64,000 bases of DNA, taken from NCBI RefSeq assembly GCF_003989665.1, contig NZ_RZIJ01000017.1, positions 1 to 64,000 of the forward strand. The letters run 5' to 3'. The notes below the pieces were generated by a model. That model was not told where the DNA came from. It was given only the letters and a program-made list of their open reading frames with translations, and ran no database searches. How positions within the stretch are numbered: the stretch's first letter is position 1; the number at the start of each line of letters is the position of its first letter. The stretch comes from Azospirillum doebereinerae. Its GTDB lineage: Bacteria > Pseudomonadota > Alphaproteobacteria > Azospirillales > Azospirillaceae. The position numbers were made by a program, and so were the translations under genes. Below, piece by piece: positions 8,509-17,774 of the stretch.

Positions 8509-9300
8509 ATGCTCCCCGTTTCCACCAAGGACGTGATCCCGTTCACGCCGCTCGTCGATCATCTCGCCATCCTGGCCAAGCTGCGCGACAGGGCCGAGGC
8601 CGACGCCGAGCGCGAGGCCTTCGGCCGTCTGATCGACGCCACCCAGGCCGAGATCGACGCCGCGCCGCAGCCGGTGTTCCGCCTGGGCATCGCCAGCCAC
8701 TTCACCCGCGCCGCCTTCCGCCGCGACCTGAAGGCGGCCGGCACCACCTATCCCGGCGACGTCGCCCTGTACCGCGCTCTGCGCGAGGACCTGAAGGAGG
8801 TGGCGCCCTACAATCTGGACGACCTGCTGGCGCTGATCGACGAGGTCGAGGCCGCCTCCCAGGGCGAGGTCGATCCCACGGCCTCCGACAGGCTGGAGAC
8901 CATCAAGAGCGTGGCGCGCTCGTGCGGTGGGCGCTTCGCCGCGCTGGAGGGCGACCGCGACTTCTTCATTGCCGTGGCCCCGCTCATCGCTTGCCGCCAT
9001 TTCCTGCTCGGCTGGGAGGGCATCAAGGCGGAGGACGGTTCCGACGCGCCCTTCGTCCGCCGCCGCGACCTGACCACCGACGCGACGCTGGCCCATCTGT
9101 CCGAGGAGGAGCTTCAGGCGGTCGGCTTCAAGATCATGAGCCTGATGCGCCCGTCGAAGGATCTGGAAAAAAACTCCGCATCGCCGTCGCGGTCAGCCTC
9201 CAGCCGGAAGCCTTCCCCGACGGCGAAGACCAAGCGCCTGACGGCTCCGCGTGGGTCCTCTTCGGCGAACGCTTCGAGCGGAACCCCCGCCTCGACCTGA
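8509..9300 (+). CDS. Tail assembly chaperone (gpG-like, zero-frame product)
   Basis: A 263-residue protein between tail tube and tape measure, the position of lambda G. The helical N-terminal part (residues 1 to about 220) looks like a real protein; after the A-AAA-AAC run at 9168-9174 the remaining 41 residues are Ser/Thr/Arg/Lys low complexity, as expected when the zero frame runs past a programmed frameshift. The protein should coat the tape measure during tail assembly. The start at 8509 is preceded by GAGG at 8500-8503. Confidence 0.8.
   Translation: MLPVSTKDVIPFTPLVDHLAILAKLRDRAEADAEREAFGRLIDATQAEIDAAPQPVFRLGIASHFTRAAFRRDLKAAGTTYPGDVALYRALREDLKEVAPYNLDDLLALIDEVEAASQGEVDPTASDRLETIKSVARSCGGRFAALEGDRDFFIAVAPLIACRHFLLGWEGIKAEDGSDAPFVRRRDLTTDATLAHLSEEELQAVGFKIMSLMRPSKDLEKNSASPSRSASSRKPSPTAKTKRLTAPRGSSSANASSGTPAST
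9168..9174 (+). promoter_or_regulatory. Programmed -1 frameshift slippery site A AAA AAC
   Basis: The heptamer lies with codons AAA (9169-9171) and AAC (9172-9174) in the zero frame, the exact phase needed for a -1 slip. Its position, at the end of the G-like gene and before an open -1 frame without its own start, is that of the conserved tail-chaperone frameshift of siphophages. Confidence 0.85.
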
Positions 9301-9506
9301 CCGAGGACCATTTCGACATGGTCCAGTTCTGGCGGGCCTACCGCCCGCCGCCGGGCCGCGTCGCCGGCATGGCGGGCGGGATCATCCCGGTGGCCGGGCA
9401 TCTGCCGGAGGCCGGCGGCTTCGGCGATCAGGCGGCGATCATGCTCGACGCCTTCGCCATCATGACCGCCGCCGAGGCCGAATTGCTGGCGGGAGAACCG
9501 GGATGA
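9174..9506 (+). CDS. Tail chaperone T-part, reached by -1 frameshift (gpGT)
   Basis: After the slip, the -1 frame encodes 110 further residues from LRIAVAVSLQPEAFPDGEDQ to LLAGEPG, a well-behaved sequence with FDMVQFWRAYRP. Joined to the first 222 residues from 8509 this gives a 332-residue GT-type product, made in smaller amount than G and thought in lambda to bridge the tape measure to the tube subunits. No credible separate start codon serves this frame. Its stop overlaps the next ATG (ATGA at 9503-9506). Confidence 0.8.
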   Translation, partial: LRIAVAVSLQPEAFPDGEDQAPDGSAWVLFGERFERNPRLDLTEDHFDMVQFWRAYRPPPGRVAGMAGGIIPVAGHLPEAGGFGDQAAIMLDAFAIMTAAEAELLAGEPG

Positions 9507-10165
9507 AGATCGTCGGCCGGATCAGCGGCGACCTGAAGGAGCTGATGAACACCCGCTTCGACGAGATCGCCGACGCCGCCCGCGCGGCGGTGCGCTCCGC
9601 CTCGGAAGGTCTCCAGGCGGAGCTGCGCCGGCAGACCGTCGCGGCCGGGCTGGGCAGTGGGCTGGAAAAGGCGTGGCGGCTGGACCTGTATCCCAAGATC
9701 AGCCGTCGCCGCACCCTCCGCCCGGCGGGGCTCGTCTACTCGAAGGCGACCCGGTTGCACGATGCCTTCGATAATGGCGAGACCATCACGGCGCGCGGTG
9801 GGAAGTGGCTGGCGATCCCGCTGCCCGCCGCCAAGGCGGCCGGGTTGGACAAGAGCCCGATGCGTGATGACTCCCGTCGCGCCAGCCCGATGCCGGCGAA
9901 ATGGTCCAACGTGGTGGCCGCCACGTCGAAGTTCGGGGCGCTGCGCTTCGTGCCGATCGGCAACGGCGCCCGCGCCCTGCTGGTCGCCGACGGCAAGGCG
10001 CGGGGCGATACCCTGGCGCGCGGCGGCGCCGGCCGGGCGACTTCGATTCCCCTCTTCCTGCTGGTCAAGCGGGTGCGGGGCCGCAAGCTCCTCGACCTCG
10101 CCGCCGCCGCCAAGCAGGCGGAGGCGCAGCTGGTCGCCAACCTCTCCAACATCCTCGGACGGTAG
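9503..10165 (+). CDS. DUF6441-like phage tail protein
   Basis: A 220-residue protein just upstream of the tape measure. An N-terminal helix (ISGDLKELMNTRFDEIADAARAAVRSASEGLQAELRRQ) is followed by beta segments with KWLAIPLPAAKAAG and ALRFVPIGNGARALLVADGKARG and a closing Ala-rich helix. Proteins of this design are frequent before tape-measure genes in alphaproteobacterial prophages; their role is unknown. Family naming is from memory of the pattern. Confidence 0.6.
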   Translation: MKIVGRISGDLKELMNTRFDEIADAARAAVRSASEGLQAELRRQTVAAGLGSGLEKAWRLDLYPKISRRRTLRPAGLVYSKATRLHDAFDNGETITARGGKWLAIPLPAAKAAGLDKSPMRDDSRRASPMPAKWSNVVAATSKFGALRFVPIGNGARALLVADGKARGDTLARGGAGRATSIPLFLLVKRVRGRKLLDLAAAAKQAEAQLVANLSNILGR

Positions 10166-10167
10166 CC

Positions 10168-13100
10168 ATGGCGCAAAGACAGGTCAGCGTCCGCATCGGC
10201 GTCGAGGCGGACAACCTCGACGCCGTCCGCCAGAAGCTGGAGGCGCTGGGCGTCACCGTCAAAGCGGTGGGCAACGACAACTCCGTCGACAAGCTGCGCC
10301 GCTCCTTCGAGGGGCTGGAGGGGCGGCTCGACCCCGCCGCCCGCGCCACGCAGCGCCTTGCCCGCGACACCGACATCCTGAACAAGAACCTCGCCGCCGG
10401 GACGGTGACGCAGGAGCGCTACAACCAGCTGTTGGCGCGGTCGCAGCAGGCCCACGCCCAGGCGGCGGCGGGGATGGGGGCGGCCACCAGCTCCGCCGGC
10501 TCGTTCCGGGGCGCGATGGGCAACCTCGGCGCCCAGATCCAGGACGTGACGGTGCAGGCCCAGATGGGCACCAGCGCTTTCATCATCATGGCGCAGCAAG
10601 GGCCGCAGATCGCGTCCGCCTTCGGCCCGGCCGGCGCGGTGATCGGCGCCTTCGTCGCCATCGCCTCGGTGGCGGCCGGCGCGATCTTCAGCCTGGGCCA
10701 GAACGCCGACGACACCACCACCTCCTTCACCAGCTACACCAAGGCGCTTGAGTTCGCCAAGCGCGCCAGTGACGAGATGAAGGGCGCGTCGGAGGGGGTG
10801 AAGGCGGCGCTGGAGGCCGAGGGCCGCGCCGCCACCGACGCCGCCCAGAAGCGGCTGGCCAAGGCCGACGCCGAGCTGAAGGCGCTGGAAGTCGGGATGC
10901 TCGGCACGGCCGACGCGGCGTCGGCCGCCGGTGCCGCGATCACCTATCTGTTCCAGAACAGCAAGGTGAAGGAGCTGCGGCAGGAAGTCGAGGTGCTGCG
11001 CGGCACCTTGGGCCAGTACAACGACGGCGCCCGCGACGCCCGCCTCGCCACCGAACAGGGCAACACGTCCCTGCGCGACGCGCGCGGCGTGGTCGAGGAT
11101 TACCGGGAGAGCCTGCGGCAGCAGATCGCCGAGGCCAAGCTGACTGCCGACGCCGAGGACCTGAGCAGCGCCGGGAAGCTGCGCGCCCGGCTGGAGACCG
11201 AAGCCCTGACCAAGGCGCGTGCGGCTGGGCGCATGGAGCTGGACGCCGGCACGCGGTCGCTGATCGACGAGCTGGTCAAGCAGCAGGAGCGCATCGACCA
11301 GCTCCAGGAGGACGAGAAGGCGTCGAACAAGGCGGGCACGGCGGCCGAGACGCTGGCCAAGCAGCGCGCGCGGGTCGTCGCCGAACTCGACCGCGACGTG
11401 GACGCGCAGAAGCGGCTGGCCGAGATCGCCGGCATGGGCGCGGCGGAGCAGCGCGCGGCCAACGAGCAGACCCGCATCGCGGCGGAGCTGGCCAAGGCCC
11501 ACACGACCGAGTCCACCGCCGAAGGCAAGGCCATCGCCGCCAAGGTGAAGGAGGCCGAGCGCTGGAAGGCGGTCGCCGCCGACACCAAGACGCTGGACGC
11601 GGCCAAGACCAGCCTGAAATACGCCCAGGACGAGCTGGCGCTGAACACCCTGCTGCCGGGCGCCCGCGAGCGCGCGGTGCGCAGCCTGCAAATCCAGCGC
11701 GAGGCGACCGAGCGCTGGGGCGAGGCGGCCAGCGAGGTCAAGACGCAGTGGGTCGGCCTCCAGGAGCGGATCGCCGACACCCAGGCGATCAAGAAATTCC
11801 AGGACGACGTCCGCGATGTCGCCAAGGACATCGGCAAGGACGTGTCCGAGAACCTGTGGGACCAGTTCACGGGCGAGGCCAAGGCGCAGGACGCGCTGAC
11901 GATCTTCAAGAACCTGTTCAAACGGATCGCCATCGAGGCGCTGAACGCCAACATCATCCTGCCGATCGTGACGCAGGTGGTCGGCTCGGCGCCGTCGCTG
12001 TTCGGGATCTCCAGCGCCGCGACCGGCGGCAGCGCCGGCAGCCAGACCGCCAACGGGCAGGGCGGCTCCATCGCCAACGGCGGCATGTCGCAGCTGATCC
12101 AGGGCGGCCAGAACCTCTACTCCGGGATCACCGGCTCCACGTCCTCGACCCTTGCGGGGGCCGGGACCTATCTGGCCGAAAGCAGCCTTGGGCACTCCTG
12201 GGGCCTCTCGACCGCCTATCCGATGATGACCAGCGCGCCGGTCGGCACCGGGGCCGGCGGCACGCTGATCGCAGGCGAGGCCACCAAGGTCGGTACCGCC
12301 TACGCCGCCAATTCGTCAGGAACCGCGCTGTCGAGTGGCCTCGGCGCCATCGGCGCGGCGGCGCCCTACGGCATGCTCGGCGGCATGGGGGGCGCCTACC
12401 TCTCCAACACCTACATGGGTGGGTCCAAGGTGGGTGGCGCCGTCACAGGCGCGGCTCTGGGCGTGGGCACCTATGCAGCCGGCACGGCGATCACCGGCGC
12501 CCTGGGCATGGGCGCGGCGGCCTCGGCCGCTGGCGTCAGCGGCATGGCCGGCGCCACCGCAGCCCTGTCCGCCATCCCCGTTTATGGGTGGATCGCGGCG
12601 GCGGTTTTGGCCGCCGTCATGGCGGCGGTGGGCAGCCAGAAGCCCAGCGTCGGGCCGAACGCCCAGGGCAATGTGATCGTGCAAAATGGGCGCTACGCCC
12701 AGGGGCCGAGCGCGGCGGACAACGGCGGCGACGACTCCAACGTCAAGACCGTGACCGCCGCCCTCGCGCAGGGCTTCAACACCCTGGCCGACACCTACGG
12801 CCTGAAGATCGCCGACAAGAACTTCGGCTATTGGGAGGGCGGCACCGAGGCCGCCACCGGGAACGGCGTCCACAACGACCCCAAGCTGCTGATCCGGCGG
12901 ATGGTCAACGAGGGCATCAGCGCCTCGGACCCCAACAGCTCCGTCGCCAAGGCCCTGGCATCGGACGCGGCCAAGAACGTCGATGATCTCGAAACGCTCC
13001 AGAAATACCTCGACGTGGCGAAGAAGATCGACACCGCCACGGAAGCCTTCGCCGAGCTGAACAAATCGCTCGCCCAGGTGCAGGCGAGCGCGAAGACGGC

Positions 13101-15399
13101 GGCGGCGGACGGTTTCAAAAGCATCGACGACGAAATCAAGACCGCCGACACCATCGGCCTGGGCACGGCGTACCGGAACAGCCTGGAAAAATCGATCCGC
13201 TCCACCTTCGAAGGGGCGGTGGAGGCCGCGACGCCGTGGGAAACCGCGATGGCGCAGCTGCGCGGCTCGACCGACGCCTGGATCGAGGCCGTGACGCGGT
13301 GGAACGTCGGCGTGTCGGAAGCGGAAATCCGCGCCGACGCCGCCGCCAAGGCGACCAAGCTCCGCGCCCAGGCGATGGAGGAGTACAACGCCGCGCTCTA
13401 TCAGGCGCAGGGCCGCGACTACCTGACCACGCTGGCCGGAATCGGCGCCGGGCGCGACACGACGCGGCGCAACTTCGCGGCGCTCGGGGTGGACGATGCC
13501 GCCGGCAAGGCGGACGCGCTGGTCACGGCGCAGCTGACCAACGCCATGTCCGGGCTGGGGCTCGCCGCCCTGTCGGACGTGACGACGACGCTGGGCGGCG
13601 CGGTCGGCACCTTGGCCGAGACGATGCGTCTCGCGGCGCAGGCCACGGCCACCGAGGATCTGACGGTACGGTCGCTGAAGGCGCAGGGGCGCGGGGAGGA
13701 GGCCGCCGCGCTGGAACTGTCGCTGACCCAGCAGCGCGCCTACGCCCAGGCGGTCAAGGACGGCAACGACGCCGCCTATCTGGCGGGCTTGCGGTATGTG
13801 CAAGGGCTGGACAGGGAAACCGCCGCCAAGGAGCGGCAGGCGGCTCTCACCGCCTACAACGCCGACCTCCTGGCGCGGACCTACGCGGCGGTGGGACAGG
13901 ACCGGATCGCCCAGCTCCTCTCCCTCGACCAGCGGCAGGCGGTGGAGCTGTCCCAGGCCCGGACCGCCGGCCGGGACACCACCCAGCTCCAGCGGGTGCA
14001 GCTGGCCGAGCGCGAGACGCAGTCGTTCCAGTTGGCCAAGCAGGATCTGCTGGACGCCTACGACGAGAAGATCGCGGCGGAACAGGACTACATCGCCACC
14101 CTGACCGACGGCGCGGTCAAGGTCGCGCAGTCGGCCCGGCAGTTCCGCTCCGCCTTCGACGCGCTCGCGCTCAACGACAACGCGCCCCTGTCGGCCTTCG
14201 ACCGTCTGGCCGAGGCTCGCCGCCAGTTCGAGACGGCCTATCGGACCATGCACGCGGCGACGGCCTCCGACGCCGCGAAGGAGGCGGCCGGGAAGGACTT
14301 GCAATCGCTGGCCCCGACCCTCGTGCAGCTGGCCAAGGGCTTCTACGGCAGCACCGACGCCAGCGATTACGACCGGGTCCGCGCGGTGCTGGCCGAGTTC
14401 GGCGACGTGTCGGCGCTGGGCGTGGACACGGCCGAGCAGCAGCTCGAAACGGCACAGGAGGCGCTGAAGGAAACGCAGCGCGCCCGCGCCGAGGCGGCCA
14501 GCTTCGGGCAACGGCAGATCGGCCTCGGACAGGACGCGGTCAGCCGGCTCAACGACCTGAACGCCACCATGCTCCAGAGCCACGCCATCATGCAGGCGGC
14601 CCTGTCCCCGCTCAACCAGCAGACCGGCACCCAGACCACCGCCACGGTGGACCGGATGCTTCAGGGGCTGACGGCGCAGACCCTGCCGGCGATCATGACC
14701 TGGGCACGGGCGCAGGGCAGCGGGACCGTCCAGGCGGTGATCGACACGGCGGACCAGCGGCTCGGCTGGCAGAACAACCCGTACCGCTACACCAGCCCGG
14801 TCGAGTTGCAGCCGGTCGGCCAGTACATGAGCGCCGACGCGTTCGCCGGGGTGATGCGCGGCATCGGCTTCACCGGCCCGATGGACAAGGCCAACAGCTG
14901 GATCGCCGCTTACAACCAGCAGACGACCTACGAGGCGGCGGTGCGGGCCTGGGCGCATGAGCATGGCGTGCCCGGCTTCGCGGCGGGCGGCATCATCCCG
15001 CACAGCCCCGGCGCCATCCCCGGCGTCGATTCCGTCCCGCTGATCGGCATGCCGGGGGAAGGCGTGGTCAACCTGCGCGGTATGGGCGTGCTGGGCGCCG
15101 ACGGTCTCGCCGCCCTGAACTCCGGCCGGTGGCCCGCCAACGACCGGCGCGGCGGCTCCGTCACCGCCTTCCGCGCGGGTGGCGCTGGAGCGTCGGACGG
15201 CGGCACCGCTCCGCTGCTGGCCGAGCTGCGCCGGCAGAACGCCCTGCTGGAGCGCCTGATCGTCCTGACCGAGGAGGGCGACGCCGACAACGCCGCCGCC
15301 ACCCGCGAGGGCGCCGTCGCCCTGACCAAGGCGTTCGGCGCCCGGACCGGCCGCGCCGCCGACCCGGTCGGTTCCCGCCTTCGCACCGCCAACGGATAG
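10168..15399 (+). CDS. Tail tape measure protein
   Basis: At 1,743 residues this is the largest gene of the prophage. It sets tail length and is ejected during infection. Long helical, Ala/Glu/Lys/Gln-rich stretches (about 190-570 and 1200-1560) flank a hydrophobic Gly/Ala-rich region at about 760-830 that could insert into membrane. The C-terminus contains GFAAGGIIPHSPGAIPGVDS, VPLIGMPGEGVVNLRG and ALNSGRWP, a signature seen at the end of many such proteins. No lytic transglycosylase or peptidase motif was seen. The start at 10,168 follows the previous stop by 2 bases. Confidence 0.93.
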   Translation: MAQRQVSVRIGVEADNLDAVRQKLEALGVTVKAVGNDNSVDKLRRSFEGLEGRLDPAARATQRLARDTDILNKNLAAGTVTQERYNQLLARSQQAHAQAAAGMGAATSSAGSFRGAMGNLGAQIQDVTVQAQMGTSAFIIMAQQGPQIASAFGPAGAVIGAFVAIASVAAGAIFSLGQNADDTTTSFTSYTKALEFAKRASDEMKGASEGVKAALEAEGRAATDAAQKRLAKADAELKALEVGMLGTADAASAAGAAITYLFQNSKVKELRQEVEVLRGTLGQYNDGARDARLATEQGNTSLRDARGVVEDYRESLRQQIAEAKLTADAEDLSSAGKLRARLETEALTKARAAGRMELDAGTRSLIDELVKQQERIDQLQEDEKASNKAGTAAETLAKQRARVVAELDRDVDAQKRLAEIAGMGAAEQRAANEQTRIAAELAKAHTTESTAEGKAIAAKVKEAERWKAVAADTKTLDAAKTSLKYAQDELALNTLLPGARERAVRSLQIQREATERWGEAASEVKTQWVGLQERIADTQAIKKFQDDVRDVAKDIGKDVSENLWDQFTGEAKAQDALTIFKNLFKRIAIEALNANIILPIVTQVVGSAPSLFGISSAATGGSAGSQTANGQGGSIANGGMSQLIQGGQNLYSGITGSTSSTLAGAGTYLAESSLGHSWGLSTAYPMMTSAPVGTGAGGTLIAGEATKVGTAYAANSSGTALSSGLGAIGAAAPYGMLGGMGGAYLSNTYMGGSKVGGAVTGAALGVGTYAAGTAITGALGMGAAASAAGVSGMAGATAALSAIPVYGWIAAAVLAAVMAAVGSQKPSVGPNAQGNVIVQNGRYAQGPSAADNGGDDSNVKTVTAALAQGFNTLADTYGLKIADKNFGYWEGGTEAATGNGVHNDPKLLIRRMVNEGISASDPNSSVAKALASDAAKNVDDLETLQKYLDVAKKIDTATEAFAELNKSLAQVQASAKTAAADGFKSIDDEIKTADTIGLGTAYRNSLEKSIRSTFEGAVEAATPWETAMAQLRGSTDAWIEAVTRWNVGVSEAEIRADAAAKATKLRAQAMEEYNAALYQAQGRDYLTTLAGIGAGRDTTRRNFAALGVDDAAGKADALVTAQLTNAMSGLGLAALSDVTTTLGGAVGTLAETMRLAAQATATEDLTVRSLKAQGRGEEAAALELSLTQQRAYAQAVKDGNDAAYLAGLRYVQGLDRETAAKERQAALTAYNADLLARTYAAVGQDRIAQLLSLDQRQAVELSQARTAGRDTTQLQRVQLAERETQSFQLAKQDLLDAYDEKIAAEQDYIATLTDGAVKVAQSARQFRSAFDALALNDNAPLSAFDRLAEARRQFETAYRTMHAATASDAAKEAAGKDLQSLAPTLVQLAKGFYGSTDASDYDRVRAVLAEFGDVSALGVDTAEQQLETAQEALKETQRARAEAASFGQRQIGLGQDAVSRLNDLNATMLQSHAIMQAALSPLNQQTGTQTTATVDRMLQGLTAQTLPAIMTWARAQGSGTVQAVIDTADQRLGWQNNPYRYTSPVELQPVGQYMSADAFAGVMRGIGFTGPMDKANSWIAAYNQQTTYEAAVRAWAHEHGVPGFAAGGIIPHSPGAIPGVDSVPLIGMPGEGVVNLRGMGVLGADGLAALNSGRWPANDRRGGSVTAFRAGGAGASDGGTAPLLAELRRQNALLERLIVLTEEGDADNAAATREGAVALTKAFGARTGRAADPVGSRLRTANG

Positions 15400-15403
15400 C
15401 CCC

Positions 15404-16924
15404 ATGCCCTACCTGCTGCGCGCCTGGCCGTACGACGCCGCCCTCGGCGCCGTGCGGCTTCTCCCGTTCTCCGACACCGGCTTCACCAGCGAGCCGGGGG
15501 ACAGCCTGCCCAACACCTATTTCGTCCGCCGGATCGAGACGCCGCTGTCCGCCAAGCGATCCCTGTTCGCCGGCACCGCCATCGGCGGCTACAGCGAGAC
15601 GAGCTTCGGCCGCGCCACGCTGGCCAACGACGACGGCGCCCTCGACGGGCTGGCGGAGCTGGAGTGGGACGGCCGGCGGGTGGAGATCCTGCACACCGCC
15701 AAGCAGCGGCCGACGCTGGCCGACTTCGGTGTGCTGTTCAGCGGCGCGGCCGAGCAGCTGGTGCTGGGCGACGAGATCGCCATCGAGCTGCGCGACCTGC
15801 TGGTGCTGTTGGACGTGCCGGCCAGCCGGGGCCAGTTCGGCGGGACGGGCGGGATCGACGGCACCAGCGAATTGAAGGGCCGGGAAAAGCCCTGGCTGAT
15901 CGGCCGGCGCCGGCAGATCGAGCCGGTGCTGATCGACGCCGCCCGCAACGTCTACATGATCGACCCGGCCGGCTTCAGCGCCTTGCTGGCCGCCCGCGAC
16001 ATGGGCGTGGTCTACGGCGGCGGGGTCAACGATTACGCCTCCCACGCCGCGCTGATCGCCGCCACGGTCCCCGCCACCGGCATCGCCACCGCCAAGGCGG
16101 CGGGTCTCATCCGCCTTGGGCAGAAACCCGCCGGGCGCTTCACGGTGGACGCCGAGGGCGTGACGGTCGGCGGAAGCTGGATTTACCGCTTCGCCGATCT
16201 GGTGCGTCACCTCGTCATCGCGATGACCACGCTGACCGCCGCCGACCTCGACGCGGCGTCCTTTACCGCGTTCAACGCGCTTCAGCCGGCCGTGCTGGGC
16301 TACTGGTGCGACGGCGCCAACGTGCCCCAAGTCCGCGCGGCGATCGACGAATTGGCCGAATCGGTCGGCGCCTATTGGGGCTTCGGCGAGAACCGGTTGC
16401 TGGGGCTGGGGCGCTACGACGGCCCGGCCGCGTCGGCGGATTTCACGTTCGATGAGCGGCACATCATCGAGCTGACGCCGCGCGCCGTCGAGCGCCGCAT
16501 GAAGACGCTCAAGCTCGGCTACCGGCCCTTCGCGGCCACCATCACCGATGCCGACCTCGCCCAGGTCAACGTCACGGCGGCCGACCGCGAGGCGCTGCCC
16601 AACGAATACCGCTGGACCTCCGTCGGCACCCATGCCGGAGCGGCGGCGGCCTCTCTGCTGGCGCGCGAGGAGGAGGTCAAGACCCTCTTCGACCTGGAAG
16701 CCGCTGCGGTCGCCGAGCGGGACCGCCGGCTGGCGCTCTACGGCGCCAAGGTCAAGGCCTTCGAGGTGGTGGTGCCGCTGACGCTGGGGCTGGAGGTCGG
16801 CCACACGGTGCGGCTGACCGACGCCCGCTATGGGCTGGCCGCCGGCTGGCGCGGGCTGGTGCTGGAGACCGAGCGCGACGCGCTCGCCGAGGAACACAAG
16901 CTGACGGTGATCGGTCATGGCTAA
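15404..16924 (+). CDS. Phage tail-tip protein of unknown detailed role
   Basis: A 506-residue protein directly after the tape measure, where distal tail and hub proteins are encoded. It is rich in beta segments, opens with PYLLRAWPYDAALGAVRLLPFSDTGF and ends in a domain (about 430-506) with VVPLTLGLEVGHTVRLTDARYGL that resembles hub-protein domains. It overlaps the next gene by 8 bases. Hub or baseplate function is inferred from position; no catalytic motif was recognised. Confidence 0.6.
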   Translation: MPYLLRAWPYDAALGAVRLLPFSDTGFTSEPGDSLPNTYFVRRIETPLSAKRSLFAGTAIGGYSETSFGRATLANDDGALDGLAELEWDGRRVEILHTAKQRPTLADFGVLFSGAAEQLVLGDEIAIELRDLLVLLDVPASRGQFGGTGGIDGTSELKGREKPWLIGRRRQIEPVLIDAARNVYMIDPAGFSALLAARDMGVVYGGGVNDYASHAALIAATVPATGIATAKAAGLIRLGQKPAGRFTVDAEGVTVGGSWIYRFADLVRHLVIAMTTLTAADLDAASFTAFNALQPAVLGYWCDGANVPQVRAAIDELAESVGAYWGFGENRLLGLGRYDGPAASADFTFDERHIIELTPRAVERRMKTLKLGYRPFAATITDADLAQVNVTAADREALPNEYRWTSVGTHAGAAAASLLAREEEVKTLFDLEAAAVAERDRRLALYGAKVKAFEVVVPLTLGLEVGHTVRLTDARYGLAAGWRGLVLETERDALAEEHKLTVIGHG

Positions 16925-17774
16925 GCCGCTGCACGTCCTGTGGAAGAAGCCGAGCGACACCGGAGCCTATTCCGGCGGCGCGTGGGTGGCCGGCGGTGGG
17001 CTGGCGCTGACCAACCTGACGACGCAGGACGTGCAGGAGGTGGCGCGCTCCACCGACACCGCCGAGGCCTCGACGTGGTGGCGGATCGACTTCGGCCGGC
17101 TGACCCCCTTGTCGATGTTCGCCCTCCTCAACCACAACGGCAGCACCTTGGCGCGGCGCCGGCACATCGTCACCAACAGCCCGGACAACAGCGGGCCGCC
17201 GGTCTACGACACCGGCTTCGAGCGCATGCGGGTGCCCACCGTGGTGTGGGGCGCCGAGGCCTTCGGCGCCTTTCCCTTCGACGGCATCGACGCCGACGCC
17301 TACCCCGGCGGCACCGTCGACCTGCACATCGCCCCCGAGCCGGTCTATGGGCGCTACCTCTTCACGCAGATTTCCGACGAGGACAACCCGGCCGGCTACG
17401 TCCAGGCCGGGCGCTTCATGGCCGGCGAAGCCTGGGCGCACCGCTACACTTACGGCCTGACCGTCAAGCCGGTCGACCCCAGTGTGGTCAAGCGCACGCG
17501 GGGTGGGCTGCGGCTGGTGCGCAAGCTGCCCGGCTACCGGACGGTGACGGTGACCTTCGAGCACATGTTGGCGCGCGACGCCTACGGCACCGGCTTCGAG
17601 ATCGACCGCCAGCTCGGCAAGAGCGGCGATTTCCTGCTGGTCTGCGCCCCCGACGAGGACCCGTCGCTCCGCTTCCGCCGCACCGTCTACGCCGCGCTGA
17701 CCGACACGGTCGGCATCACCACGACCTCGCTCGGCCGCTACGGCTGGGCCATCAACGCCGAGGAGCTTGTCTGA
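16917..17774 (+). CDS. Hypothetical distal tail protein
   Basis: A 285-residue protein following the putative hub. It starts with a fold like carbohydrate-binding discoidin domains (WWRIDFGRLTPLSMFALLNHNGS) and carries YGRYLFTQISDED and TVTFEHMLARDAYGTGFEI. Its start lies inside the end of the previous gene and its stop overlaps the next start (TGATG). A role in the tail tip or in contacting a cell-surface glycan is inferred only. Confidence 0.55.
   Translation: MAKPLHVLWKKPSDTGAYSGGAWVAGGGLALTNLTTQDVQEVARSTDTAEASTWWRIDFGRLTPLSMFALLNHNGSTLARRRHIVTNSPDNSGPPVYDTGFERMRVPTVVWGAEAFGAFPFDGIDADAYPGGTVDLHIAPEPVYGRYLFTQISDEDNPAGYVQAGRFMAGEAWAHRYTYGLTVKPVDPSVVKRTRGGLRLVRKLPGYRTVTVTFEHMLARDAYGTGFEIDRQLGKSGDFLLVCAPDEDPSLRFRRTVYAALTDTVGITTTSLGRYGWAINAEELV

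Noticed and set aside
12316..15405. Thousand-codon minus-strand frame across the tape measure gene
   Set aside because: GC-bias shadow of the tape measure reading frame; no ribosome site and no domain.
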